From contig NZ_JANYUY010000022.1 in the NCBI RefSeq assembly GCF_025060755.1, positions 48,577 to 112,576 on the forward strand: DNA of 64,000 bases. The letters are read 5' to 3'. Positions within the stretch are counted from its first letter, which is position 1, and each line of letters opens with the position of its first letter. Of the stretch, positions 56,790 to 64,000 are shown in pieces. The notes under the pieces were generated by a model, which worked only from the letters and a program-made list of their open reading frames with translations, was not told where the DNA came from and did no database searches. Both the position numbers and the translations under genes were made by a program. Origin of the DNA: Paenibacillus doosanensis (lineage in GTDB: Bacteria; Bacillota; Bacilli; Paenibacillales; NBRC-103111).

Positions 56790-56832
56790 AAACAAAAGAA
56801 AAGCCCTCCACTCCCCGAAGGGAATGGAAGGC
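56790..56832 (-). terminator. strong terminator after sucCD
   Basis: On the minus strand AGCCTTCCATTCCC pairs with GGGAGTGGAGGGCTT around a TTCG tetraloop, followed by TTCTTTTG. It ends the sucCD transcript 30 bases past sucD, so dprA-topA-trmFO needs its own promoter. Confidence 0.93.
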
Positions 56833-56862
56833 TGCTTGCCTGTCCAGTTTCATGCCTGCTGC

Positions 56863-57795
56863 TTATTTCTTAGTGATGCATTTGTCCAGCAAACCTTTTT
56901 CTTCCAGAACGCTTACCAGCGTAGAGCCCATTTCGGAAGGCGTTGGAGCTACTTTAATGCCGCAGCGCTCCATCGTAGCTACTTTCTCTGCAGCTGTGCC
57001 TTTGCCGCCGGAGATGATAGCGCCGGCATGACCCATACGTTTTCCCGGAGGCGCCGTTTGTCCGCCGATAAAGCCTACAACCGGTTTTTTCATGTTGGCC
57101 GCGATCCACTCGGCAGCTTCTTCTTCCGCCGTACCGCCGATTTCGCCGATCATGATAACCGCATAAGTATCCGGATCATCATTGAACAGTTTCAAAATAT
57201 CGATAAATTCGGAGCCTTTGACAGGGTCGCCGCCGATACCGACTGCGGAGGATTGTCCGATGTTGCGAGTCGTCAATTGATGAACGGCCTCATAAGTCAA
57301 GGTTCCGGAACGGGAAACGACGCCTACATGACCCGGAGTATGGATGTATCCAGGCATGATACCGATTTTGCATTCGCCCGGAGTGATGACGCCTGGGCAG
57401 TTCGGTCCGATCAGACGCGTTTTTTTGCCTTCCATATAGCGAGCCACTTTGACCATGTCAAGCACAGGAATGCCTTCTGTAATACAAATGGCCAGCTCCA
57501 GCTCAGCGTCAACGGCTTCCATGATGGCGTCGGCCGCGAATGCAGGAGGAACGTAAATAACGGATACGGTAGCGCCGGTTGCCGCTTTAGCTTCCGCCAC
57601 TGTATTAAATACAGGCAGCGATACGGTAGAACCGTTTTCCAATGTGATATCCACGTTTGTGCCGCCTTTGCCCGGAGTTACGCCGCCTACCATTTGCGTA
57701 CCGTAGTCAAGTCCGCCTTTCGTGTGGAACATACCTACGGAACCGGTAATACCTTGAGTGATTACTTTTGTATTTTTATTAACCAAAATACTCAT
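56863..57795 (-). CDS. sucD: succinyl-CoA ligase (ADP-forming) alpha subunit
   Basis: TCA-cycle enzyme subunit that carries the CoA site and the phosphorylated His. CoA-binding Rossmann part [40 protein letters not shown], and the active-site [20 protein letters not shown] with the phospho-His near 250; [20 protein letters not shown] lies before. 310 residues. ATG at 57795 has a modest ribosome site. It follows sucC by 63 bases. Confidence 0.98.
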   Translation of the reverse strand: MSILVNKNTKVITQGITGSVGMFHTKGGLDYGTQMVGGVTPGKGGTNVDITLENGSTVSLPVFNTVAEAKAATGATVSVIYVPPAFAADAIMEAVDAELELAICITEGIPVLDMVKVARYMEGKKTRLIGPNCPGVITPGECKIGIMPGYIHTPGHVGVVSRSGTLTYEAVHQLTTRNIGQSSAVGIGGDPVKGSEFIDILKLFNDDPDTYAVIMIGEIGGTAEEEAAEWIAANMKKPVVGFIGGQTAPPGKRMGHAGAIISGGKGTAAEKVATMERCGIKVAPTPSEMGSTLVSVLEEKGLLDKCITKK

Positions 57796-57858
57796 TTGTA
57801 TAGTTCACATCCCTTGAATTATTTGAAGAAGAACTCACGTTCGGCATGATTGCGCAGT

Positions 57859-59019
57859 TTATTTTACAAGAGCAACGATTTTTTGTGCGCCGTCTGCCAT
57901 GGAATCCGCAGCCACGATGTTCAAGCCGGATTCGTTCAGGATTTTCTTGCCAAGCTCTACGTTAGTGCCTTCCAAACGCACAACAAGAGGACGTGTCAGG
58001 CCAAGCTCTTTGGCCGCTGCAACAACGCCTTCCGCGATAACGTCGCATTTCATAATGCCACCGAAAATGTTCACGAAAATGCCTTTTACTTTCTCGTCGG
58101 AAAGGATGATTTTGAAAGCTTCCGTTACTTTCTCTTTCGTAGCGCCGCCCCCTACATCTAGGAAGTTCGCAGGGTCCCCGCCGTAATATTTGATAATATC
58201 CATCGTCGCCATAGCCAGACCCGCGCCGTTAACCATGCAGCCGATGTTTCCGTCGAGTGCGATGTAGCTCAAGTCGAACTTGGAAGCTTGGATTTCTTTT
58301 TCGTCTTCTTCCTCCAGGTCGCGAAGCGCTTGAATGTCTTTGTGACGATACAGCGCGTTGGAGTCGAAGTTCAGCTTCGCATCCAGTGCCATAACGTCGC
58401 CGCCGCCTGTAACGACCAAAGGATTGATTTCCGCAATGGAGCAATCTTTATCTACGAATGCAGCATAAAGAGCCAACATGAATTTGACGGCTTTGTTCAC
58501 CAATTCAGTTGGAATATTGATCGCGTAAGCGAGCTTGCGCGCTTGGAATGCCTGCAGGCCGATCGCAGGATCGATTACTTCTTTGAAAATTTTCTCCGGC
58601 GTATGCGCCGCCACTTCTTCGATCTCCGTACCGCCTTCTTCGGAAGCCATCATGACGACGCGGCCCGTACCGCGGTCTACAACGACGCCGACGTAGTACT
58701 CTTTCTTAATATCGCAGCCTTGCTCGATCAGCAGGCGCTTCACTTCTTTGCCTTCCGGACCTGTTTGGTGAGTGACAAGCACTTTGCCCAAAATTTGTTC
58801 TGCATAAGTGCGAACTTCATCCAGGTTTTTCGCAACTTTAACGCCGCCCGCTTTACCGCGTCCGCCGGCATGAATTTGCGCTTTGACAACAACGACGGAA
58901 GTTCCGAGCTGTTTGGCCGCTTCTACAGCTTCGTCCACTGTAAAAGCGACTTTTCCTTCAGGTACGGCAACACCATACTGTTTCAGCACTTCTTTGCCTT
59001 GGTACTCATGAATATTCAT
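57859..59019 (-). CDS. sucC: succinyl-CoA ligase (ADP-forming) beta subunit
   Basis: ATP-grasp subunit that binds nucleotide and succinate. [60 protein letters not shown], and [20 protein letters not shown] with [20 protein letters not shown]. 386 residues. ATG at 59019 with AGGAGGATT upstream. A possible minus-strand promoter (TTGCTT, 19 bases, TATTAT, near 59261-59290) would give a leader of about 230 bases. Confidence 0.98.
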   Translation of the reverse strand: MNIHEYQGKEVLKQYGVAVPEGKVAFTVDEAVEAAKQLGTSVVVVKAQIHAGGRGKAGGVKVAKNLDEVRTYAEQILGKVLVTHQTGPEGKEVKRLLIEQGCDIKKEYYVGVVVDRGTGRVVMMASEEGGTEIEEVAAHTPEKIFKEVIDPAIGLQAFQARKLAYAINIPTELVNKAVKFMLALYAAFVDKDCSIAEINPLVVTGGGDVMALDAKLNFDSNALYRHKDIQALRDLEEEDEKEIQASKFDLSYIALDGNIGCMVNGAGLAMATMDIIKYYGGDPANFLDVGGGATKEKVTEAFKIILSDEKVKGIFVNIFGGIMKCDVIAEGVVAAAKELGLTRPLVVRLEGTNVELGKKILNESGLNIVAADSMADGAQKIVALVK

Positions 59020-59276
59020 TTAGCAAAATCCTCCTATCAGTGATAGCTTTCTATATGAGCCAGAGCCCTGGGGCAAGAGCCGCCGGACCCGCATCAAACG
59101 AAGAAATGTTCGATATGATGCATTAGAAATCCTGCCTGTTGCGCAAAACGCAACAAAACCTTCATTATTGTACCACTTTTTTTCGACAGTTTCCTTAATT
59201 TTTACGGCAAACCTCGCTTTTTTCAATCAAACTTTTTTATGCCTCTGAAAAATTTCCCGTATAATATCATTCCCAA

Positions 59277-59490
59277 GGAAATAGAAAGCAAACAAAATTC
59301 CCTCGCAAAGCGAGGCTTTGGCTCCGGAGCTGATCCAGATTCAAGTGATTGGCGTGAAGCCCCGGAAAGGATTTTAAGAAAAACTTAGCCTGCGACTAAG
59401 TCCTTGTCTAAACCCACACGTTTGAGCGCGGGGGAGGAAATCGGCATGGGGTTCCTACCGCTGTTGAAATTCGTGTTATTTCTTATTTCC
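59277..59490 (+). ncRNA. candidate structured RNA, about 210 nt, upstream of sucC
   Basis: The 590-base gap 59020-59609 has no credible gene. On the plus strand a TATAAT box (59260-59265) without a good -35 lies just before an element closed by GGAAATAGAAA (59277-59287) pairing with TTTCTTATTTCC (59479-59490), one T bulged. The stem extends inward with AACA/TGTT and AATT/AATT. Inside are hairpins CCTCGC/GCGAGG (59301-59315), TCCGG/CCGGA and CTTAG/CTAAG. A long interrupted closing stem directly after a promoter, and the size, recall 6S RNA, but I cannot match a conserved 6S core. On the minus strand the same segment could be part of a sucC leader. 59020-59260 holds nothing else I can name. Confidence 0.35.
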
Positions 59491-59552
59491 TGACTCAGGC
59501 ATTGCAATACTCCGGATACATGGCTTCTGAGCAACGGTATGAGTGAGAATAT

Positions 59553-59590
59553 CAAAAGACGCATCTTTTCTTCTCAGAAAAAATGCGTCT
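59553..59590 (-). terminator. terminator of the zinc-ribbon gene
   Basis: On the minus strand AGACGCAT and ATGCGTCT plus an inner TTTTCT/AGAAAA extension form a long stem, followed by TTTTGAT. It lies 20 bases past the stop codon. On the plus strand no T-run follows, so it does not terminate the candidate RNA. Confidence 0.88.
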
Positions 59591-59609
59591 CGGAACGAAT
59601 ATCCGCCGG

Positions 59610-59870
59610 TTACATATAGGTTGGGTTTGTGGGCGTCATCGCACGCGGCTCGCGTTCGGCCTGCTTGATAAACCTGAGTTCATTTCCCGCAAAGTTGCAA
59701 ACATTACATTGAATCATAGGCTCCGAATCTTGAATTTGCTGCGGCTCGTTCACCTCTTGTATGGAACCGGAGATGGCGTCCTTCATAAATCGCTGCGAAA
59801 CGCTTGAAATGACGCTGAACTTCACCCGATTCGAACGGCAGTTCGGACAGAAGTAAGGTTTTTCCTGCAT
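59610..59870 (-). CDS. small zinc-ribbon protein of unknown function
   Basis: Protein of 86 residues with two Cys pairs, YFCPNCRSNRVKF at residues 7-19 and IQCNVCNFAGNELRF near 53-67, which together would bind one zinc. The segment between is polar. No membrane segment. AAGGGGGTG precedes the ATG at 59870 and a clear terminator follows, so it is a monocistronic gene. I recognise no characterised family; a nucleic-acid or protein contact role is typical for such ribbons but unproven. Confidence 0.78.
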   Translation of the reverse strand: MQEKPYFCPNCRSNRVKFSVISSVSQRFMKDAISGSIQEVNEPQQIQDSEPMIQCNVCNFAGNELRFIKQAEREPRAMTPTNPTYM

Positions 59871-59952
59871 GTTTTCACCCCCTTACTTGTATAACCTGAT
59901 TTGGAACAAATTATCCATCCGGTTCACGCGGCGGGCGCAGATTGGGAAAAGA

Positions 59953-59981
59953 TTGCGCAAGCTCCTAATAGAAGGTAAAAT
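59953..59981 (+). promoter_or_regulatory. sigma-A type promoter of comM
   Basis: TTGCGC, 17 bases, TAAAAT on the plus strand, about 80 bases before the comM start. It lies in the divergent gap with the zinc-ribbon gene. Start of transcription is expected near 59988, ahead of the leader hairpin at 60014-60051. Confidence 0.65.
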
Positions 59982-60013
59982 AACGATTATAAGCCATACG
60001 GACAATAAGGAAG

Positions 60014-60057
60014 CACCTTTTGCCATTGGATGATTATCCGGAGGGAAGGTGTTTTTT
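60014..60057 (+). terminator. terminator-like hairpin overlapping the comM ribosome site
   Basis: CACCTT (60014-60019) pairs with AAGGTG (60046-60051), with a second stem GGAT/ATCC inside (60028-60039), followed at once by six T (60052-60057) and the comM ATG at 60059. The hairpin includes the GGAGGG ribosome site, so folding would both stop transcription and hide the site. Confidence 0.6.
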
Positions 60058-60058
60058 G

Positions 60059-61618
60059 ATGTACGGAAAAGTAATGAGCGCTTGTCTGCATGGAGTGGAG
60101 GGCAAGCTGGTCGAAGTAGAAACCGATTTGAGCAATGGACTTCCCCACATGAGTATAGTCGGGCTGCCCGACAGCGCGGTAAAAGAGTCGATGGAACGGG
60201 TTCGGGCCGCGATAAAAAATTGCGGCTTCGCCTTTCCGCTGCAGCGGATTACGGTGAATTTGGCGCCCGCCGACATTCGCAAGGAAGGCTCGGCGTTCGA
60301 CCTTGCCATCGCCCTCGGCATTCTGGCCGCCAGCGGGCAGCTGAAGCTGCGGGAGCCGGAGTCGACGCTCATCCTCGGCGAGCTGTCGCTCGACGGCTCG
60401 GTTCGTCCCGTGCCCGGCGTGCTGTCGATGCTGGCCACCGCAAAGGAGCACGGCATTCGGCGCGCCATCGTGCCGCTGGAGAACGCCCGTGAAGCTGCGC
60501 TGATCGAAGCGATGGACATCGGCGCGTTAAACCATATCCGCGATTATCCTAAGGATGCGGAGGACGGCTTCGGCCAAATCCGGCTGCAAGAGCCTTATGC
60601 CGATGAAGGTTCCGCCGGCATGTCCTCCGCCCTGCCGTCCGCCGACAATTTCAGCGACGTGTACGGACAGCTTCATGCCAAGAGAGCGTTGATGATTTGC
60701 GCGGCGGGAATGCATAACTCGCTGCTCCTCGGTCCGCCAGGAACGGGAAAAACGATGCTCGCCAAGCGGCTCGCGACGATCCTCCCCGCCATGTCGGAGC
60801 AGGAGGCTCTCGATGTGACCAAGGTTTACAGCGCATCGGGCAAGTTCGCCGACCGCAGCAGTCTCATCCGAGATCGCCCGTTTCGCATGCCGCATCATAC
60901 GATCTCGGCCGCCGGACTGGCGGGGGGCGGAACGATCCCTAAGCCGGGCGAAATCAGTTTGGCGCATCGCGGCGTGCTGTTTCTCGACGAGCTGCCCGAA
61001 TTTTCGCGGTCTGTGCTGGAGGTGCTGCGCCAGCCGCTTGAAGATCGGCATGTAACGATCGGGCGGGCCCGCGCCGTCTATCGCTTTCCCGCCCATTTCA
61101 TTCTGGTCTGTTCGATGAATCCGTGTCCCTGCGGCTATTTCGGGGCTGAATCCTCCTCCCGCCCCTGCACCTGCAGCCCGCTTAAGATCGAACAATACCG
61201 CTCCAAAATTTCCGGACCTTTATTGGATCGAATCGATCTTCAAGTGGAGGTTCCGCGGATCGATTACATGCAAGTGGCCGATGCCGGACCCCAGCTGTCT
61301 TCCGAAGAGATGAAGAAGCAGGTCGACCGCGCTCGCTGCATTCAGCTGGATCGTTACCGCGGCAGCGGGATCTGGTTTAACAGCGAGCTGCAAGGCAAGC
61401 TGCTGCGAACCCACTGCCGGCTGCAGCCCGAAGCGGAAGAGCTGCTCCGCAAATCGTTCGAACTGCTCGGACTCAGTGTCCGGGCTTATGACCGGATTCT
61501 GAAGATCGCCCGAACGATTGCCGATCTCGACGGAAGCGCTCAACTGGAGGCTCCGCATTTGGCGGAAGCGCTGCAGTACCGCTGCCTGGACAAGATGGCG
61601 CTGCCTCATCCGCAATAA
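60059..61618 (+). CDS. comM: ComM/YifB-type magnesium-chelatase-like AAA+ ATPase
   Basis: 519-residue AAA+ protein. The N-terminal Lon-S5-like (ChlI) domain begins YGKVMSACLHGVEGKLVEVE and VGLPDSAVKESMERVRAAIK; the ATPase domain has Walker A LLLGPPGTGKTMLAKRLATI near 225 and Walker B HRGVLFLDELPEFSRSVLEV. A Cys cluster NPCPCGYFGAESSSRPCTCS follows. In Vibrio and other bacteria ComM is a helicase promoting branch migration during transformation (established knowledge). The start at 60059 has GGAGGG upstream; 13 earlier codons lie in the hairpin. The only plus-strand gene here, absent from this locus in B. subtilis. Confidence 0.96.
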   Translation: MYGKVMSACLHGVEGKLVEVETDLSNGLPHMSIVGLPDSAVKESMERVRAAIKNCGFAFPLQRITVNLAPADIRKEGSAFDLAIALGILAASGQLKLREPESTLILGELSLDGSVRPVPGVLSMLATAKEHGIRRAIVPLENAREAALIEAMDIGALNHIRDYPKDAEDGFGQIRLQEPYADEGSAGMSSALPSADNFSDVYGQLHAKRALMICAAGMHNSLLLGPPGTGKTMLAKRLATILPAMSEQEALDVTKVYSASGKFADRSSLIRDRPFRMPHHTISAAGLAGGGTIPKPGEISLAHRGVLFLDELPEFSRSVLEVLRQPLEDRHVTIGRARAVYRFPAHFILVCSMNPCPCGYFGAESSSRPCTCSPLKIEQYRSKISGPLLDRIDLQVEVPRIDYMQVADAGPQLSSEEMKKQVDRARCIQLDRYRGSGIWFNSELQGKLLRTHCRLQPEAEELLRKSFELLGLSVRAYDRILKIARTIADLDGSAQLEAPHLAEALQYRCLDKMALPHPQ

Positions 61619-61659
61619 GGGATGACGGCCGGATCGAGCCGTATTAAGATGCGCTTAAT

Positions 61660-61758
61660 GAACTCCGCAAGGCGGAACACGTCTGCAAGGCGGATGTCGG
61701 CTTTGCGGGGGAGTTCAGAAGGATATACTTTCGGGTTTTGCGGGGAGTTCGGAGGGAT
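61660..61758. repeat. GGGGAGTTC direct and inverted repeats after comM
   Basis: TTTGCGGGGGAGTTC (61702-61716) and TTTGCGGGGAGTTC (61737-61750) are near copies 35 bases apart, each followed by a similar G/A-rich stretch ending GGAT. GAACTCCGCAA at 61660-61670 is an imperfect inverted copy. They could fold into a hairpin behind comM, but no T-run follows. Confidence 0.6.
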
Positions 61759-61800
61759 TTACAATATTTGCTTCTACGGGGGTACGAAGCCCATATAACG

Positions 61801-61983
61801 TAACGGACATGAATGCCGCTATTTCGGTCAATACAGCCCTTTTGGGTTTCTAACGGACATATCTGCAGTTATTTGGATGAAAATGTACTGTAGGCAGTGG
61901 ATCGCGGCGGATAAGCGCCGTGATGTCCGTTGGTTTCGGAAAACGGCGAATGGCTGCGTTTTAAGCGTCGCCGGTGTCCGTTA
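61801..61983. repeat. four-copy TAACGGACAT repeat cluster, two direct and two inverted
   Basis: TAACGGACAT occurs at 61801-61810 and 61851-61860, and the inverted form at 61923-61931 (ATGTCCGTT) and 61975-61983 (TGTCCGTTA). The copies share a longer pattern: TAACGGACAY, four variable bases, then GC.G.TATTT in the first two copies and a weaker version in the others. The stretch between comM and yraN has no convincing gene. This looks like a dispersed intergenic repeat family able to form hairpins. Confidence 0.75.
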
Positions 61984-61984
61984 G

Positions 61985-62318
61985 ATTGTGAGAGTCGTTT
62001 CAATCCGTATCAAAGCTTCAGCATGATCGGCATACAACCGCCCGATCGACACTGCCGTCGGGCGGTTAAATATTTCAGGGCGGCCTCCGGTTTTCTCTGT
62101 AAGCATGGTGAAAAAGTAGTCGGGATTGCAGTTAAAGAGTTGGCGCAGCGGAATCGGGTCGCCTTTGTAGACGAATGTTCTCCGCCTCAGAGGTTCAACA
62201 ATCCAAAAAATGCGGTTGTAATGCAGCGAGCGGAAGCCTCCGTCGGCCGCAGCCCGCTCTTTTGTCTACACCCTTCTATAGAAATGACTGCGCTTCATCT
62301 TATCTTCTTCTACACAGC
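61985..62318. other. non-coding stretch with possible gene remnant
   Basis: No supported gene. A perfect 10-bp inverted repeat AACCGCCCGA/TCGGGCGGTT lies at 62036-62067 without a T-run on either side. On the minus strand one frame is open for about 90 codons (about 62255-61985) and reads protein-like (TFVYKGDPIPLRQLFN, GRLYADHAEALIRIE) but has no start codon with a ribosome site, and a stop directly precedes it. It may be a decayed gene end or chance in GC-rich sequence. Confidence 0.3.
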
Positions 62319-62365
62319 AAAAAACCAACGCGTTCATCCGGCCTGGGACCGTCAGAAGGCGTTGG
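62319..62365 (-). terminator. terminator overlapping the yraN 3' end
   Basis: On the minus strand CCAACGC (inside the last yraN codons) pairs with GCGTTGG, with a loop of about 27 bases, followed by six T. It ends the ylqG-ylqH-yraN transcript. Confidence 0.75.
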
Positions 62366-62726
62366 TCAAATGTTCGAGCGAGATCAGGCCGCCCTCCTTG
62401 TCCGAGAGCACCGAGATGACGTCGAACCGGAGCTGGCAGTGATCCAGCTGATGCCGGAATACGTATACTTGCGCCGTCTCAACGACCTGCCGGCATTTCC
62501 GGTAATCGACGGATTCCTGAGGGGTGCCGAACGAGCGGCTATCGCTGCGCGTTCGCACTTCGACGAAAACGAGCAGTTCCCCGTCCCATGCGATAAGATC
62601 GATCTCTCCGCTCCGGCAGCGCCAATTCCTCTCCGCGACCCGGTACCCCAGGCTCTGCAGATGCATTAAAGCATAATACTCTCCCTTGGCGCCGAGCTGT
62701 TTGCGATTCAGCAGCGGTTTATTCAT
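62352..62726 (-). CDS. yraN: UPF0102 family YraN-like endonuclease-fold protein
   Basis: 124 residues with the restriction-endonuclease-like fold typical of the family: RKQLGAKGEYYALMHLQSLG, then CRSGEIDLIAWDGELLVFVE and VRTRSDSRSFGTPQESVDYR. The E-G..A..L start, the D-L-I-A Asp and the VEV core acidic residue are kept. Function in bacteria is not settled; genomic links to rnhB and comM suggest nucleic-acid processing. ATG at 62726 overlaps ylqH by 8 bases. Confidence 0.93.
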   Translation of the reverse strand: MNKPLLNRKQLGAKGEYYALMHLQSLGYRVAERNWRCRSGEIDLIAWDGELLVFVEVRTRSDSRSFGTPQESVDYRKCRQVVETAQVYVFRHQLDHCQLRFDVISVLSDKEGGLISLEHLTNAF

Positions 62727-63048
62727 AAGGCATCGTCCTCATTCGTTTGGCCCGCTGGTCGGACCGGTATATAAAGGTCAAAATTTCCGCCACGAGCTTA
62801 TACAGCTCCGGCGGGATTTCCTGATCCAGATCAAGCTTGGACAACACTTCAACAAGCGACGGGTCCTCCTGAACAGGGATATGATGCTCCTTCGCTTTCT
62901 GCATAATTTTTTCGGCGACATGCCCTTTTCCCTTAGCGATCAGTACCGGAGCTTTTCCCTGTTCCGGGGAATATTTCAGCGCCACCGCCTTCTTCACGGA
63001 AGACTGCGAATGCTGCGGCGCCGAAGGGGAACGACCGTTTTCTTTCAT
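62719..63048 (-). CDS. ylqH: FlhB cytoplasmic-tail paralogue YlqH
   Basis: 109 residues resembling only the C-terminal domain of FlhB/EscU: VKKAVALKYSPEQGKAPVLI, then VAEKIMQKAKEHHIPVQEDP and LDQEIPPELYKLVAEILTFI. It has no membrane segments and no NPTH cleavage site: the region before KKAVALKY lacks it, so it starts just after the point where FlhB would be cut. Overlaps ylqG (ATGA). In B. subtilis the gene has the same neighbours. A substitute for the FlhB C-terminal fragment is a plausible role. Confidence 0.93.
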   Translation of the reverse strand: MKENGRSPSAPQHSQSSVKKAVALKYSPEQGKAPVLIAKGKGHVAEKIMQKAKEHHIPVQEDPSLVEVLSKLDLDQEIPPELYKLVAEILTFIYRSDQRAKRMRTMPYE

Positions 63049-64000
63049 ACGCGAACATCCATTCCCCTGTAAGATTTTTTGCCGTAAAAAGCCTGCAGCA
63101 TGGCAGGAATAACCGCAGATTGCTCACGGACGGTAGGCGCCGGATTGTCCGTATTCGCAGCCTTTTCCGGATAGGGACCGCATTTCAAGGATATGAACTG
63201 ATAGCCGATGCCGGACAGTCCGGAAGCGATCTCCTCTCGGTTTTCTTCCAATAGCCCCTGCAAAAAAGGCTGATCGTTCATAACATGAAGGCTGACGATG
63301 CGGTCGACCACCTGCACGTCCACCATCGTGTTTCCCAGCGCTTTCATGTTCAGATCGAATACGAGCCGGCAGTTGCGGGCGTCGATCTCCCCCCGCCTGC
63401 CCTTCCGCGACTGAATATGAATGGCCGCCGTCTGCTCGCCGTTTGCGTTCAAGAGCGGCACGAACAGCGTAATATGGGTGAACATGGAGCTGCGGTCCGA
63501 GCTTAGCAGCAGCTGCTGACCGGTAATTTGCTGCACCGCCTGCTGCGCCGTTTCCTTCAGCGCCTGCGGCACGTCGTCGGCCTGGCTCAGCTGCATCAGC
63601 ACGCTCTTAAGCGTGTCGGCCGCTTTGTGCTCCGCCGAAGCCGCGCCGGGCGGAACGGAGCCGGCTCCGGCATCGCGGGCAGCGGCCGACGCATCCGCCG
63701 CGGTCATGCTGTCCGGCATTCTCGACAGCTGATGCTCATGCTCGATGCCGAGCGATTTGATCAGCCGCGGAAGCCAATGCTCGCCGGAAGCGTCCTCCTG
63801 AGCCGCGCCGGATAAAGGCGGCGCAGCGTGGTCGCGGGCGGCGTCGACCGAAGGCGCCGCACCCGCAGGCTTCGCCGCCGCGGGCGAAAGCTCGGCGGCA
63901 GCATCGGAGGCGGCCGGCGCAGCAAAGCCGCCTTGCGCCCCCGCCGCCGCAGCGGGCCGCGCAGCCGGTGCGGCTCCCGCCGCGCCCGCTTGCAGCGGCG
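63045..64000 (-). CDS. ylqG: YlqG-like FliK-related protein (N-terminal part beyond window)
   Basis: Reading frame open from the window edge to the stop at 63045, about 318 codons. The visible N-terminal part is an Ala/Pro-rich low-complexity linker, followed by EHWLPRLIKSLGIEHEHQL and helical KAADTLKSVLMQLSQADDVP. A beta-rich domain comes next: MFTHITLFVPLLNANGEQTA and CRLVFDLNMKALGNTMVDVQ, then VVDRIVSLHVMNDQPFLQGL. The last part resembles hook-length control C-domains. By position it is ylqG, upstream of ylqH, a possible FliK/FlhB-like pair. The start codon is outside the window. Confidence 0.85.
   Translation of the reverse strand, partial: PLQAGAAGAAPAARPAAAAGAQGGFAAPAASDAAAELSPAAAKPAGAAPSVDAARDHAAPPLSGAAQEDASGEHWLPRLIKSLGIEHEHQLSRMPDSMTAADASAAARDAGAGSVPPGAASAEHKAADTLKSVLMQLSQADDVPQALKETAQQAVQQITGQQLLLSSDRSSMFTHITLFVPLLNANGEQTAAIHIQSRKGRRGEIDARNCRLVFDLNMKALGNTMVDVQVVDRIVSLHVMNDQPFLQGLLEENREEIASGLSGIGYQFISLKCGPYPEKAANTDNPAPTVREQSAVIPAMLQAFYGKKSYRGMDVRV

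Noticed and set aside
59020..59226. 68-codon minus-strand frame upstream of sucC
   Set aside because: No ribosome site and no recognisable pattern; it overlaps the sucC leader.
59266..59490. Resemblance of the GCGCGGGGGAGG segment to a ydaO (c-di-AMP) riboswitch
   Set aside because: The other conserved ydaO blocks (the ACCCGACAGCTAACTCCG-like end) are missing and the element is not in front of a plausible target gene on that strand.
62036..62067. 10-bp palindrome as a terminator
   Set aside because: No T-run on either strand and no gene ending next to it.
61930..62442. 170-codon plus-strand frame
   Set aside because: It starts in the repeat cluster, runs through the yraN terminator and into antisense yraN; no start context.

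Overview
The window is a 64 kb piece of a Firmicutes chromosome, most likely from a Paenibacillus-type bacterium (Paenibacillaceae). The gene order follows the Bacillus subtilis rnhB-sucCD-topA-codY-fla/che-rpsB-polC-infB region almost gene for gene. A mixed AT/GC composition, frequent TTG starts behind strong GGAGG ribosome sites, an archaeal/eukaryal-type prolyl-tRNA synthetase and a comM-yraN insertion fit Paenibacillus better than Bacillus. The species call is inference from gene content and order. Nearly every gene lies on the minus strand, so transcription runs from high to low coordinates; comM is the one clear plus-strand gene.

In transcription order: 64000-62352 holds ylqG (cut by the window edge), ylqH (an FlhB-tail paralogue) and yraN. 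Next is a 730-base non-coding stretch with dispersed repeats, then comM on the plus strand, a small zinc-ribbon gene and a 590-base gap that may contain a structured RNA of about 210 nt. sucCD (succinyl-CoA ligase) ends at a strong terminator and is followed by dprA-topA-trmFO and then hslV-hslU-codY. The xerC/codV gene usual between trmFO and hslV is absent.

48916-17692 is one continuous fla/che operon of 37 genes on one strand: rod, hook and MS-ring (flgBC, fliEFG), export ATPase (fliHIJ), hook-length control and hook (fliK, flgD, flgE), motor/switch (fliL, fliM, fliY, cheY), export gate (fliOPQR, flhBA), placement GTPases (flhFG), chemotaxis (cheB, cheA, cheW, cheC, cheD), the flagellar sigma factor sigD, fapA, a swrB-like gene and several uncharacterised small genes. 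It ends in an intrinsic terminator.

17486-4311 continues with rpsB, tsf, pyrH, frr, uppS, cdsA, dxr, rseP, proS and polC: translation, UMP supply, ribosome recycling, isoprenoid and phospholipid precursors, membrane proteolysis and replication. 4094-1 is the rimP-nusA-rnpM-ylxQ-infB operon with its own near-consensus promoter; infB is cut by the window start.

The region is mainly conserved housekeeping and motility. The points deserving attention are regulatory or lineage-specific: a candidate structured RNA upstream of sucC, leader hairpins before pyrH, hslV, comM and rimP, a degenerate T-box-like element before the atypical proS, a long repeat-rich disordered segment in IF2, and an intergenic cluster of an AACGGACAT repeat. 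I found no tRNA, rRNA, CRISPR array, prophage or insertion sequence.
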